Positions 9,107 through 19,173 of a stretch of 64,000 bases of DNA are shown here, piece after piece. This stretch comes from JAMQKA01 sp043951865 (GTDB lineage: Bacteria; Bacteroidota; Rhodothermia; Balneolales; Balneolaceae), in contig NZ_JBINJF010000019.1 of assembly GCF_043951865.1 (NCBI RefSeq), forward strand, positions 38,071 to 102,070, read 5' to 3'. The notes beneath the pieces are model-generated. The model saw only the letters and a list, made by a program, of their open reading frames with translations, was not told the DNA's origin and did no database searches. The translations under genes and the position numbers were made by a program. The stretch's first letter is position 1, and each line of letters starts with the position of its first letter.

Positions 9107-11647
9107 TCAACGTGGAGAGCCGCCTCCCGGTTTTTCCATCATGTAAAGCATGGATGGCAACACGAGAATTGCTGCCAGCAGCGCAAGACTTATCCCCAGT
9201 ATGGCTACTTCACCAATCGAGCGCATTCCGGGATGAATAGAAAATAAAAGCCCTCCAAACCCGAGCATGGTGGTAAAGGTGCTTACCGTTATGTGTTCCC
9301 CGGTTGATCTGAGAACACGCCTGATTGAGCCTTTTCCCTCCTCAAGGTATCGGTGCACAATATGGATTCCGCTGTCGTCGCCGATCCCCAGTATGGTGGG
9401 AAGAACCACCAGGTTGTAAAAGTTCAATTTCCAACCGATTATCTCCATAATGCCGAAGAGCCATATAAAGCTGGCAGCCAGTGGCACCAGGGCAAGGAGC
9501 ATCCATTTAACACCACGCAGGATGAGCATTTTGAAGAGGATGATGAAAATGAGTGTTAGCATGACCATGAGGGGAGTCTCGGAAATCATCAGCTGCAGCA
9601 TGTCGGAGGCAACGATCGAGGTGGAGCCTGCATAATATGTCGTCCCGTCGGGCAGGGTGACTTCACCGACATCATCTGCAAACGCAATTGAATTGCGCCC
9701 GTCGGCCAATCCTATCGACGGATGGATGATCACCAGGTTGCCGACGGCTCCTGAAGCAGAAGTAAATGGAGCGCGCAGAAACTCAGGTACGCGGTCCAGC
9801 GGAATGGGTTCCCGGGTTTGCGAGGCTCTTTTCAGTCTCTCCAGGTCACTTGAAGATTCGGAGGAACCCTCCAGAAAAGAATCATTCAGCAGCTCACGGA
9901 TATCGGATATTTTTTCAAGCTTGATTCTTGCTGCCTCGCTTGAGAGCGGGTAGCGATCCTGAAAAGTTTCGACTTCCCTTATGGTGGGACTCGTCGTGTC
10001 AGTCCTGGCCCGATGGCGCAGGATATCGGCTACTAGTGGCGCATCTTCTGAATTATTTACTATGATGTATGCCGAATTGCGGGTCCCGCGGTCACTGTAC
10101 GCCCTCCAGACCAGGTAGTTCCGCCGGTTGAACTCTTCATAAGTGGGTTCCAATTCTGCAAAGTCGTATTCAAACGAAAATTGATCAAATTTTACAAAAG
10201 AAAGGGTGGTCATCACAACGGCAATCGCGACAATACCTGCGGAGATAATCTTCCAACGCCGGGTATTGGTGGGTATGGACGACGTTGTAGTTACAGATGA
10301 TGGATTACTCTTTTGTGTCGCCAGGGTGTCGAGGGTTAGAAACGGACTTTTTTCCAGCAGGACGATGAGAGATGGCAAAAATACGAGGTACGCAATGATC
10401 GCAAAAAGCAATCCCGTTCCTGCAATAAATCCAAACTCACTAAAGCCTTTGAAATCTGCGAGTGTCAGAATAAAAAAGGCGGCAGCGGTGGTCAATCCCA
10501 CGACAAAAATGGCTTGCCCGGTGGTCATAAACGTCGTTACAATGGCCTGTTCAACGGAATTTCCCCCACCGCGCTCTTCGGCATAACGAGCGTAAAAATG
10601 GATGCCAAAATCGACCCCCATTCCAAATAAGAGAAGTCCCAGGGTTGAGGTCATGATATTGAGGCTGTTGAACGTGAGCTGCGCAATCCCAAACGTCCAG
10701 CAGAGGCTGAGTACCAGGGGCAACCCCATAATAAGTGCATGTGCCGGGGTGTGGGAGAGCTGTTCAATAAGCCATCTTGCTTTGAGCTTTTTGCCGTATC
10801 GAACCCGGTACCCCTTGTAGTAGAAATAGCATGTAACCGCCAATAACAACATGAAGACCCCGGTGCCAAAAGAGGCGATGACATCGCTGGTGATGGTCTC
10901 AATCTCGATCAGTGTCCGTAGTAACCGACCCGCTGCCGCCACCTCCATTTCAGGATGAAAGGACGCTGGATTGAGATCTGCGATTAGCGCATCAAGTTCG
11001 GCATATGCATTACGGATGAATGACAGATCGGTCTGGGTACCTTTTGGAAACAATTTGACAGCCAGCACCGCAGAGTCGGCCGACATGATGTATTCCGATC
11101 CCACGAGCTCACTGTAGCGCCGGGCCAGCTCCGAACCGACCGAGTCTGACTCGATCTCCTCTTCCTCCAGTTCAAAATAAAAGGGATTGGCTTGGCGGCG
11201 CGATTCCTCAATCGCAGTTTCAAGGTACTCCTGAAGCTGGTCAAGTTCCTCCCCGGTTGCAAAGTAGAGTGCATTATTTTCCAGAAAATCGATATTGCGT
11301 CGGAATTCAGCCCGCACAAAGTAGGGTTCCCCGCTTGTGGGATTTATTAGTTCAAGGGCCCGGGGAACGAGCGTTTCTGCAAATCTTTTGTTGGCTTCAA
11401 AAGATGGGCTCTGGATAGCCACCGCGGCCTCGTGTTCTCCTCCCACTTGTTCCCGCAACGTATTCAATGCCTGGACGCTGGGGTAGTCCCTGGGAATCAG
11501 CTTGGAGAGGTCATTGTCAATCTGCAGGTTACGGGCCAGCATGAACCCCGCCGTGGCCAACAGGATACTTGTTGCCAGCACCTTCAGGGGGTGCCGGGTT
11601 ACAAACCGGATGCCGGGCCGAAGATGATTAAAGAGCCAGTCGATCAT
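9107..11647 (-). CDS. RND superfamily exporter, MMPL type
   Basis: 846 residues with the two-fold RND plan: a first membrane helix near residues 20-40, a large periplasmic loop, five or so helices, then a second loop and helices at the C-terminus. The transmembrane acidic signatures GMGVDFGIHF (about residue 347) and GIGDDSGIHI (about residue 754) are both present, consistent with proton-driven transport. MMPL/HpnN-like members export lipids or hopanoids, but the substrate here cannot be read from sequence. No periplasmic adaptor or outer-membrane gene is adjacent, so it probably works alone. Convergent with the synthetase-like gene. Confidence 0.88.
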   Translation of the reverse strand: MIDWLFNHLRPGIRFVTRHPLKVLATSILLATAGFMLARNLQIDNDLSKLIPRDYPSVQALNTLREQVGGEHEAAVAIQSPSFEANKRFAETLVPRALELINPTSGEPYFVRAEFRRNIDFLENNALYFATGEELDQLQEYLETAIEESRRQANPFYFELEEEEIESDSVGSELARRYSELVGSEYIMSADSAVLAVKLFPKGTQTDLSFIRNAYAELDALIADLNPASFHPEMEVAAAGRLLRTLIEIETITSDVIASFGTGVFMLLLAVTCYFYYKGYRVRYGKKLKARWLIEQLSHTPAHALIMGLPLVLSLCWTFGIAQLTFNSLNIMTSTLGLLLFGMGVDFGIHFYARYAEERGGGNSVEQAIVTTFMTTGQAIFVVGLTTAAAFFILTLADFKGFSEFGFIAGTGLLFAIIAYLVFLPSLIVLLEKSPFLTLDTLATQKSNPSSVTTTSSIPTNTRRWKIISAGIVAIAVVMTTLSFVKFDQFSFEYDFAELEPTYEEFNRRNYLVWRAYSDRGTRNSAYIIVNNSEDAPLVADILRHRARTDTTSPTIREVETFQDRYPLSSEAARIKLEKISDIRELLNDSFLEGSSESSSDLERLKRASQTREPIPLDRVPEFLRAPFTSASGAVGNLVIIHPSIGLADGRNSIAFADDVGEVTLPDGTTYYAGSTSIVASDMLQLMISETPLMVMLTLIFIILFKMLILRGVKWMLLALVPLAASFIWLFGIMEIIGWKLNFYNLVVLPTILGIGDDSGIHIVHRYLEEGKGSIRRVLRSTGEHITVSTFTTMLGFGGLLFSIHPGMRSIGEVAILGISLALLAAILVLPSMLYMMEKPGGGSPR

Positions 11648-12163
11648 TGAGGGAACTCCTCATTGATACCATTAATGGGACAAGGTGATCGGGGCGAATT
11701 AAGTACCTCGCGCATGATCGGTCGTTCCTGCATCTTCCTTCCTGTTTTACATAGCCTCAGTAGTTTGGGTAGCATATACCCGTTGATATGAAAATAGAAC
11801 TTATACGTGGGAGTAGAGGAATCGCTTTTACTCAATATCGTGTGGAGTGGAGCAGTACTGATATGTAAGAGAAGTCCCTACAAGAACACTTTGCAAAACC
11901 GTGTACGAGGCAGTACCGGGGCTCCTGCTGACAATCCGATATCTGCATTCGAATATTTGCTGAGTATTGATATATTGGATTTTTAACAGACTTGAAGCCG
12001 GGGAGGAATTTCTGAAGCAGCAGGCAACATTGAGCAGGCTTGAACGGACAGAGAGAATAATTATGGAAATCCGGGGCTCTTTGATGATATTACCTGGCGA
12101 ACAGTTCCGCAACTGAATTCCTGTACTTTTTACAGGGACATAACGAATAACCGATACCGGAAG
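11648..12163. other. Intergenic 516 bases, nothing firm
   Basis: Separates the exporter gene (minus) from the glucanase gene (plus), so it should hold both promoters. Around 11886 the sequence ACACTTTGCAAAACCG resembles one end of the foldback family, but I found no matching second end. No convincing coding frame. Confidence 0.4.
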
Positions 12164-13048
12164 ATGCTAAATCGAATACCAGTTTTATTGATGATGTTGG
12201 CAGTTGCCGGCTGCGGTCCCGCGGAACCGTCTCCTTATCAGCCCGATAATACACTTCCTGGTATCGAGGGTTATGAGCTCGTATGGCATGATGAATTCAA
12301 CGAGGGAAAAAAGCCCGATACATCAAACTGGTCGTATGAACACGGGTTTGTTCGGAATGAAGAATTGCAGTGGTATCAGTCGGACAACACCCGCATCGAG
12401 AATGGAAGACTGGTGATTGAAGGGCGCCGGGAACGGGTAAAAAATGAGTTTCACGACTCCACAAGCTTAGATTGGCGAAAACATCGACCCTTTGCCGAGT
12501 ATACCTCCTCAAGTATCAATACGCGGGGCAAGCAGTCATTTCAGTACGGTATCGTTGAAGTTCGCGCGCGCATCGATACCGCCAGGGGCCTGTGGCCGGC
12601 CATCTGGATGCTGGGCACCCATCCCGAACGCGGTTGGCCCGCCAACGGGGAGATCGATATTATGGAGTACTACCGGGTAAACGGGGAGCCCTCTATCCTG
12701 GCCAATGCCGCCTGGGCGGATGAGGAACATAATCCAATTTGGGATGACGAGAAGATTCCGTTTGAACAGTTTCTTGAGAACGACCCGGAGTGGCCGGAGA
12801 AGTATCACACCTGGAAAATGAAATGGGACGAGGAACGAATCAGGTTATTCCTGGATGACCAGTTGCTGAACGAAATTGATCTCGCTGAAACACTGAATCC
12901 GGATGGGTTTAATCCTTTTCACCAGCCCCATTATATCCTGCTTAACCTGGCAATCGGCGCCAACGGCGGGGATCCCTCGGGAACAGATTTCCCAAAACAA
13001 TACGAGGTGGATTACGTCCGCGTATACCAGGAACGCAACGATTCGTGA
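12164..13048 (+). CDS. GH16 family glucanase lipoprotein (laminarinase-like)
   Basis: 294 residues. The signal peptide ends in a clean lipobox LAVAGC, so the enzyme is probably membrane-anchored. The GH16 catalytic strand reads GEIDIMEYY, with nucleophile Glu163, Asp165 and acid/base Glu168. WHDEFNE near the N-terminus and the C-terminal YEVDYVRVYQ strand are typical of bacterial beta-1,3(4)-glucanases; agarases and porphyranases share the fold, so the exact glycan is not certain. CGGAAG precedes the ATG closely. It is followed 67 bases later by a sulfatase on the same strand, suggesting joint action on an algal polysaccharide. Confidence 0.92.
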   Translation: MLNRIPVLLMMLAVAGCGPAEPSPYQPDNTLPGIEGYELVWHDEFNEGKKPDTSNWSYEHGFVRNEELQWYQSDNTRIENGRLVIEGRRERVKNEFHDSTSLDWRKHRPFAEYTSSSINTRGKQSFQYGIVEVRARIDTARGLWPAIWMLGTHPERGWPANGEIDIMEYYRVNGEPSILANAAWADEEHNPIWDDEKIPFEQFLENDPEWPEKYHTWKMKWDEERIRLFLDDQLLNEIDLAETLNPDGFNPFHQPHYILLNLAIGANGGDPSGTDFPKQYEVDYVRVYQERNDS

Positions 13049-13115
13049 AGCCGCTTGAAGTTCGGGCAAAGAAAACGGGAATTTTAAAATTCAGTCACAT
13101 ATAAAAAGGAACAAG

Positions 13116-14672
13116 ATGGTACAATTAAAACCGGTAACAAGGCAGGCGTTAACAGGAATACTGGTATTGATGTTGGCTTTCTGCTTGGGATGCAGCGGGG
13201 AGGACAGTCGGGAAAAAAATAATGCCAATCCGAACATTGTGCTCGTGCTGGCCGACGACCTGGGCTACTCAGATATCGGGGCGTACGGGTCCGAAATCTC
13301 GACTCCAAACCTGGACCGCCTGGCCGAAAACGGGATCCGTTTTACCCGCATGCACAACACCAGCAAGTGCTTTCCCTCGCGGGCGGTGCTGTTGACCGGC
13401 CTGTATGCCCAGCAGAGTGGGATGCACGAGCAGCCGGAAGATTTTCACCATTCCGTGATGTTCGGAGAGGTACTGAAGCGGGCGGGCTATCGCACGCTGT
13501 TCGTGGGGAAGCACCACGGTACCGACAATCCGCATGAATGGGGATTTGATCACTATTGGGGCCTGCGCGACGGCGCTGCCAACTACTTTAATCCCGGCGA
13601 ACAGCGCCCCTCCGATCCGGGTCCCCCCGCCCAGAAAGAGTGGGCCTACCCGCGCACATTCGCCTTTGACGATTCGCTGGTGGCTCCCTTTACCCCTTCC
13701 GAAGATTATTACGGCACCGACAGCTGGACTGACTGGTCGATTGAGCTTCTCGGGCAATACGAGGAAGAAGAAAAACCATTCCTGCTGTACTTGTCCTACC
13801 AGGCCCCGCACGACCCGCTGCAGGCGCCTGAAGAGTCGGTCCGAAAATATGAAGGTGTCTACGAGAACGGATATGAGGCGATTGCCCAGGCCCGGTATGA
13901 ACGCCAGATCGAAATGGGCCTGCTGGACGACCGCTACCCCCGACCGGAGCCGGAATACCCGCAGTGGGAGGAGCTGAGCGACTCGGCCCGGGCCGACCAG
14001 GTCCGCCGCATGCAGGTGTATGCCGGCATGATCGACCGGATGGACCAGAATATCGGGCGGCTGATCGAGACCATTAAGGCGATGGGAGAATGGGAAAACA
14101 CGCTGTTTATGTTTGCTTCCGACAACGGCGCCTCGGCCGAGGTCGTGCAGATAGGTGAGGGACCAATCGGATCCCTCACGCGCTGGGCCTCCCTGAAGGA
14201 GGACTGGGCGAACGTGGCCAACACGCCGTTCCGAAAGTACAAAAACTACTCCCACGAAGGCGGCACGGCCACCCCCTTCATCGTGCACTGGCCGGAAGTG
14301 ATTGCCGATGGAGGAGCGGTGAATCACACCCTGACCCATTTTATTGACCTGATGCCTACCCTTATCGACATAACGGGAGCTGAATACCCGGAGCGCTATA
14401 AAGGGGAAGAGGTGTATCCCCTGGCGGGCGTTAGCATGCGGCCCCTGTTTGAAGGTGGAAACATAGAACGTGAGTCCCCGCTTTACTACGACTGGGGAGA
14501 GGGAAGTGCCATCCAAACCGAAGAGTGGAAACTGGTGCGCTGGGGATCCGAATGGGAGCTGTACGATATGCAGAACGATCGCACGGAGACAACCAACCTG
14601 GCGGGGGAACATCCGGAAATAACCCGGGAGCTGAAACAAAAATGGCGGGAATGGTCCCAAACGTGGAAATGA
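13116..14672 (+). CDS. Arylsulfatase-family lipoprotein
   Basis: 518 residues. Type I sulfatase with metal-binding NIVLVLADDLGYSDIG and formylglycine motif C-F-P-S-R starting at Cys85; the downstream FASDNGAS and YSHEGGTATPFIVHWP blocks are also typical. The signal peptide ends LAFCLGC, so it is probably a lipoprotein. AAGGA precedes the ATG. Next to the GH16 gene it likely removes sulfate esters from a polysaccharide before or during cleavage. It is distinct from the HEAT-tailed sulfatase at 2078 and lacks any extra tail. Confidence 0.92.
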   Translation: MVQLKPVTRQALTGILVLMLAFCLGCSGEDSREKNNANPNIVLVLADDLGYSDIGAYGSEISTPNLDRLAENGIRFTRMHNTSKCFPSRAVLLTGLYAQQSGMHEQPEDFHHSVMFGEVLKRAGYRTLFVGKHHGTDNPHEWGFDHYWGLRDGAANYFNPGEQRPSDPGPPAQKEWAYPRTFAFDDSLVAPFTPSEDYYGTDSWTDWSIELLGQYEEEEKPFLLYLSYQAPHDPLQAPEESVRKYEGVYENGYEAIAQARYERQIEMGLLDDRYPRPEPEYPQWEELSDSARADQVRRMQVYAGMIDRMDQNIGRLIETIKAMGEWENTLFMFASDNGASAEVVQIGEGPIGSLTRWASLKEDWANVANTPFRKYKNYSHEGGTATPFIVHWPEVIADGGAVNHTLTHFIDLMPTLIDITGAEYPERYKGEEVYPLAGVSMRPLFEGGNIERESPLYYDWGEGSAIQTEEWKLVRWGSEWELYDMQNDRTETTNLAGEHPEITRELKQKWREWSQTWK

Positions 14673-14676
14673 AAAA

Positions 14677-14707
14677 AAGAGACACCTCGTCTGAACAATC
14701 GTCTCTT
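14677..14707 (+). terminator. Weak terminator-like hairpin after sulfatase
   Basis: AAGAGAC (14677-14683) can pair with GTCTCTT (14701-14707) just after the stop codon. The loop is long (17 bases) and the following T content is modest, so this is tentative. Confidence 0.3.
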
Positions 14708-14825
14708 GTTTCACATTAAGACTTCTTCATCAGCCTTTCCCTCTTCATTTTTCACCAAGAATAAACTATAAAATCAACGGCAGCGATGTACGGTATGCTT
14801 CCAAAACCTGGAACAAGTGATCTCG

Positions 14826-17627
14826 CTACAATGCCCCAAGTCCGGCAGCCTGGCTGGTTCTTTTGGATTTAAGCCAGATCCAACTCTGGCCGGCGATCAA
14901 CGGGATGAGGCTAAATCCGAGTACGATTCCCCATCCAACAATTCCCGGAGGCTGGACCTGGAGGACGGCTGCAATCGGTGGAATGTATACCGCCAACAGC
15001 AGGAGTAACACGCACAGGAGCAGCGCTCCCCACACCCACCCGTTTCGGATTATGGTGTTATCAAGGATGCCCGAGGAGCTGCTGCGCATGTTGAAAACAT
15101 GCCACAGCTGTGTCAGCGCCAGCGTCAGGAATGAAAGCGTGACAGCAGCACGATTATCCAGTTCCAGTACCCAGAGGGCAATATACAAGACGCTCAACAC
15201 CGATCCCGTAATAATCAACCCGTAAACGAAGATGCCTTTCCAGTGCGTGTCGTCCAGTATCGGCTCCTCGGGCGGTCGGGGCGGCCGCTCCATGACACCG
15301 TCTTCGGCCTCTCCCACGCCGAGAGCCAGGGCCGGAAACACATCGGTAACGAGATTCAGGAACAAGATCTGGAGCGGAAGAATCGGCAGGGGAGTCCCCA
15401 GCAGCGAAGCGATTCCCACAACGAGCACCTCGCTGACATTGCATGACATCAGGTAGTAGATAAAGCGACGAATATTTCCAAAGATAATACGCCCCTGCTC
15501 AATAGCGGCCACAATCGAAGAGAAGGAGTCGTCGGTGAGCACCATGTCAGCCGCCTCGCGGGCCACCTGGGTACCCCGCTGTCCCATGGCAATGCCGATA
15601 TCCGCTTTTTTCAACGCCGGGGCGTCGTTGACGCCGTCTCCGGTCATCGCCACGATATGCCCCTCTTGCTGGTAGAGCTCGATCAGGTTTAGCTTCTGAC
15701 CCGGACTTATCCGAGCGAATATAGATGTTTCCAATACCGCACGTTTCTCTTCCGGCACGGATTCCAGCTCCTCATTCGACGGCAGATCATTTCCGTGGAT
15801 AACCTCTGGCAGCTCCTCCTCCCCACCAAGCAACCCGACGGCCCCGGCGATATACCGCGCCGTTTCGGACTGGTCTCCGGTGATCATGATGACACGTATG
15901 CCGGCTTTACGACAGCGCTCAATAGCCGGTGCAATATCTTTCCTGGGGGGATCCAGCAGGGCAACCAGTCCCGTGTAAATGAGATGTTCGTAGGGATCTG
16001 CTTCCGTCTCATCCGAGCCCTTATAGGCAAGCGCAAGCATCCGCAGTCCCTGTGCCGCCAGCTCCCGGTTTACCTTTTTCAACTCCTCTTTTTTTTCTGG
16101 TGTCAGGGGTTTCACGCTGCCCTGTTCCAGGATGCGATCGCACACCTCCATCACAGCTCCCGGTGCTCCTTTTACATGGACCCGGTACTGACTCTCCCCA
16201 TCCTCAACCCGGTTCCAGGTCGCCATCATCTTGACCTCCGGATCAAATGCCTCTTCCCGCACTTCAGGATACCGTTCGGCCAGATCGGACACCTCAATTC
16301 CAGCTTTTCTCCCTGCGGTCAGCAACGCAATTTCAAGAGGATCTCCCGTGCCACCTCCGGACCCGGCATCCCCACGGGGGGCACCCCGGTTGTCCAACGA
16401 CGCATTGTTGCACAAGGCCCCGATCTCAAGCAACCTCGTCAGGCCCGGTTCCGGTTCCAACACCGGTTTTTCGCCGGTACCCCCGGCTGTTCCCAATCCG
16501 TTCTGTTCGGTTACTGCCAGGTCATTCCCTTCTCCGTCCGCATCCAGCTCTATGGGACCTCCGGGCAGCACCGCCATCGTTACAGTCATCCTGTTTTCAG
16601 TCAGCGTACCAGTCTTGTCGGTGCAGATGATGCCGGTGGCCCCGAGTGTTTCCACGGATGAGAGCCGGTTAACAAGGGCATTCCGCGAGGCCATAATGCG
16701 GAGTCCCTTGGCCAGGGCGATGGTGGCTACCACCGGCAGGCCCTCCGGTATGGCGGCAACCGCCAGGGCGATACCGGTTTCTATCATCAGAAAAAGCTCT
16801 TTACCGGCAACAATACCGGAGATCACCACAAACAGGGCGATAATAAGCGTCACAATAATGAGACGGTGCCCCAGCTTGTCGAGTCGCTCCTCGAGCGGTG
16901 TCTGCTGCTCCTCCGCTTCCTCAACCAGCGACGATATGGTTCCCAGTTCGGTCTTGGTGCCGGTCGCCACGACTACACCCTCCCCGGAACCGCGCGTGAC
17001 AGCGGTCCCCTTGTAAAGCATATTCCGGCGTTCTGCAAGAACCGTATCCTCGTCAACGGGATCTTTCTCTTTTGCCACCGGAAGGCTCTCCCCGGTCAAT
17101 GCGGACTCATCCGCCTGCAGTCTTGAGGCCTCGGTAATACGGAGGTCGGCCGTAATAATATCCCCTGCCTCAACAAGCACAATATCTCCCGGTACCAGGT
17201 CGGTGGCATCGATCTCCTCCACCCGGCCCTCGCGCCGTACCCGTGTTCGCATTTTGCCCAGCTTAAAAAGGGCTTCCATGGAGCGTATCGCACGAAGCTC
17301 GGTAAAAAATCCGATCAGCGTATTGATGATAATGACCACAAGTATCGCCCATCCCTCAATCCATTCTCCAAACCAGAATGCTACCGCCGCGGCTGCCGCC
17401 AGGAGCCCGATGATGAGACTTTGAAACTGTTCTGCCAGGATGAGCCAAAGCGATCTCTTCTTGTGCTCCCTGAGCATGTTGGGACCGTATTGCTGCCTTC
17501 GCTGATGCACCTCCTTCGCGGAAAGCCCTTTTTCGGGATCGGTGTTACATTCACGAATCACTTCGTCCGCCGGTTTTGCCCACGTCGCTTGGATGTCGCC
17601 CGGGGAGGTGGAAGGGAAATCCTTCAT
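14826..17627 (-). CDS. P-type Ca2+-like cation ATPase (P2 family)
   Basis: About 933 residues. Order of parts: N-terminal cation-ATPase domain, two membrane helices, actuator domain with LTGES, the membrane ion-site motif AAIPEGLP near residue 296, phosphorylation motif DKTGT near residue 337, nucleotide-binding domain, TGDGVNDAPALKKADIG hinge, and about six C-terminal helices. The PEGLP motif and layout match SERCA/PMR-type bacterial pumps that export Ca2+ or Mn2+. A Gly/Glu-rich insertion (DADGEGNDLAV to GDAGSGGGTGD) lies in the nucleotide domain. ATG 17627 is used; an in-frame ATG at 17663 is possible, and neither has a good ribosome site. Confidence 0.92.
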   Translation of the reverse strand: MKDFPSTSPGDIQATWAKPADEVIRECNTDPEKGLSAKEVHQRRQQYGPNMLREHKKRSLWLILAEQFQSLIIGLLAAAAAVAFWFGEWIEGWAILVVIIINTLIGFFTELRAIRSMEALFKLGKMRTRVRREGRVEEIDATDLVPGDIVLVEAGDIITADLRITEASRLQADESALTGESLPVAKEKDPVDEDTVLAERRNMLYKGTAVTRGSGEGVVVATGTKTELGTISSLVEEAEEQQTPLEERLDKLGHRLIIVTLIIALFVVISGIVAGKELFLMIETGIALAVAAIPEGLPVVATIALAKGLRIMASRNALVNRLSSVETLGATGIICTDKTGTLTENRMTVTMAVLPGGPIELDADGEGNDLAVTEQNGLGTAGGTGEKPVLEPEPGLTRLLEIGALCNNASLDNRGAPRGDAGSGGGTGDPLEIALLTAGRKAGIEVSDLAERYPEVREEAFDPEVKMMATWNRVEDGESQYRVHVKGAPGAVMEVCDRILEQGSVKPLTPEKKEELKKVNRELAAQGLRMLALAYKGSDETEADPYEHLIYTGLVALLDPPRKDIAPAIERCRKAGIRVIMITGDQSETARYIAGAVGLLGGEEELPEVIHGNDLPSNEELESVPEEKRAVLETSIFARISPGQKLNLIELYQQEGHIVAMTGDGVNDAPALKKADIGIAMGQRGTQVAREAADMVLTDDSFSSIVAAIEQGRIIFGNIRRFIYYLMSCNVSEVLVVGIASLLGTPLPILPLQILFLNLVTDVFPALALGVGEAEDGVMERPPRPPEEPILDDTHWKGIFVYGLIITGSVLSVLYIALWVLELDNRAAVTLSFLTLALTQLWHVFNMRSSSSGILDNTIIRNGWVWGALLLCVLLLLLAVYIPPIAAVLQVQPPGIVGWGIVLGFSLIPLIAGQSWIWLKSKRTSQAAGLGAL

Positions 17628-17780
17628 GGTCGGCCGCTGAGATATGACATTTTTGGGATGCAATGCGCTGGGATGATGAATGATTACAAGAGGTTAATAC
17701 TAAATTCGCAACTCGACAAGCTGTACTCGCCAACTGAAAGTGAGACTCACTCTAACCAACAGTCAGCGAATACACAAATC

Positions 17781-17907
17781 TTGAGGCCTTTCCAAATCAT
17801 TTACCCCTATTATGAGCTTGTCACAGAATCTGTAAATCACGATGTACCTTTTAATCGAAAGGGGCCTCCCCATGTTCAGTATGACTGCCCGGTGTTGCAA
17901 AGGTCTT
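17781..17907. repeat. Foldback element, diverged member (copy 3)
   Basis: The left end TTGAGGCCTTTCCAAATC and the reverse complement of the right end, TTAAGACCTTTGCAACACC, form imperfect inverted ends. An internal TTTTAATCG followed by a G-rich/TCCC stretch corresponds to the interior of the copies at 34471 and 42255. About 127 bp, no coding capacity. Confidence 0.4.
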
Positions 17908-17987
17908 AATAAATAATTGAAAAGGGAGCCCATCATCCGTCGGACGGCAAAACCTTTTACCCGACGAATCATTGAAGATTCTCAAAT

Positions 17988-18014
17988 ACTACCTGCACAG
18001 TGCATACAGGTAGT
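17988..18014 (-). terminator. Hairpin after cheB-like gene
   Basis: ACTACCTG (17988-17995) pairs perfectly with CAGGTAGT (18007-18014), 11 bases past the stop of the minus-strand gene. On that strand it is followed by ATTTG, a poor U tract, so it may be a 3'-end hairpin and not a strong intrinsic terminator. Confidence 0.4.
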
Positions 18015-18024
18015 GTCACAGGCC

Positions 18025-19173
18025 CTAATTCAACGTACTGAACAGGTGCCGGTCGATATTTCGGGCAGGTATTGACTTTACCGGCATCGCCTTTTCCTCA
18101 ACCGAATCGGAACTATTCAGGGTGCGGATGGCGCCCTCATCCCGCAAAACAAACTGCCGGAGCATCTGTTCAACCGGAATCACGGCATCACAATATCTCT
18201 TTTTTATGACGGCCAGCGGAAGATCCCCCACGAGGGCAGAACGGTGATCCTGGACCAGCACATGTCCCCCGGCCTGCCTGACAGCCCCCGCTCCCGCAAT
18301 ACCATCAGTGCCGTAGCCGCTAAGGATAACCCCCAAAGCCCCGGGTCCGTACAACCGGGCTGCGGACCGAAACAGCAGGTCGATGGAGGGACGGACCCCA
18401 TTTTCACGTGGACCCCGATGCACTTTTAGCTGGGTCTCGTTGCCGGTGCGGAACACCTCGGTATGGTACCCGCCCGGAGCGATCCATATCGTTCCCGCTT
18501 TTAACGGAACCCCGTTTTGAGCTTCTCGAATTTTGAGCGCAGACAGCTCGTCGAGCCGGTGTGCGAGCACTTTCGTATAGTATCTTGGAAAATGCTGTAC
18601 CACGACGACGGGAACAGCGAAATTTTCAGGCAATGTTTCTATCAGCCTGAAAAGGGCGGGCGGTCCCCCGGTGCACCCTCCCACGACAATTAGATTCAGC
18701 GGCCAGACTGATTGAAGATCTCCCTGCCTTTGCTCCTCCGCCGGGGCCGGCAATGGCCGTTTTTTTCTGCCTTTCGCCTTTAGCGATGTTTTGACAATAG
18801 GAAGCAGCCGCTTGGCCAGATGGCGATCGGCAAAAAGCATGGAATTACAATCCGCCGGCTTGGTTATCACATCAATGGCCCCCAGTCTAAGCGCAGCTAT
18901 GGCGAGCGCTGCACCCGGTTCCGAGCGCTCGCTCAAAATAACAACCGGCAGATCCGGAAAGCGTATCTTAATGGTGCTTAGCAGGGCGATCTCCTCTACC
19001 TCCGTCGGCTTGACACCCAACAGAAGCAGGTCCGGGGCTGCGTGGGAGATATCCTGAACGGCACTACCGGGGTCCCCACTGATAATCAATCGGTATTCGG
19101 ACTGTTCGCGCAGTATCTTGGCGATAGCACGACGGGCGATCAGGTCGCTATCGATCAGTAAAAGAGTCTTCAT
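18025..19173 (-). CDS. CheB-like protein with altered receiver and esterase residues
   Basis: 382 residues with the plan of chemotaxis protein-glutamate methylesterase: a receiver domain (about 1-130), a linker, then the CheB esterase domain. Two key positions differ from classical CheB. The phospho-accepting Asp of the receiver is Gly (DLLLLGVKP), although the acidic pocket IDSD and the KP pair are kept. The catalytic Ser of GASTGG is Cys (GGCTGGP), while the His (QHFPRYYT) and Asp (GYGTDG) remain. No chemoreceptor, CheR or CheA gene is nearby. ATG 19173 is chosen for the AGAGG ribosome site; an upstream start would add 29 unlikely residues. It may act outside chemotaxis. Confidence 0.8.
   Translation of the reverse strand: MKTLLLIDSDLIARRAIAKILREQSEYRLIISGDPGSAVQDISHAAPDLLLLGVKPTEVEEIALLSTIKIRFPDLPVVILSERSEPGAALAIAALRLGAIDVITKPADCNSMLFADRHLAKRLLPIVKTSLKAKGRKKRPLPAPAEEQRQGDLQSVWPLNLIVVGGCTGGPPALFRLIETLPENFAVPVVVVQHFPRYYTKVLAHRLDELSALKIREAQNGVPLKAGTIWIAPGGYHTEVFRTGNETQLKVHRGPRENGVRPSIDLLFRSAARLYGPGALGVILSGYGTDGIAGAGAVRQAGGHVLVQDHRSALVGDLPLAVIKKRYCDAVIPVEQMLRQFVLRDEGAIRTLNSSDSVEEKAMPVKSIPARNIDRHLFSTLN

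Noticed and set aside
11828..12112. 94-codon minus-strand frame in the exporter-glucanase gap
   Set aside because: No ribosome site, no domain look, composition like the surrounding noncoding DNA.
13269..14714. 481-codon open frame opposite the second sulfatase
   Set aside because: Antisense to an intact sulfatase whose motifs all fall in the plus frame.
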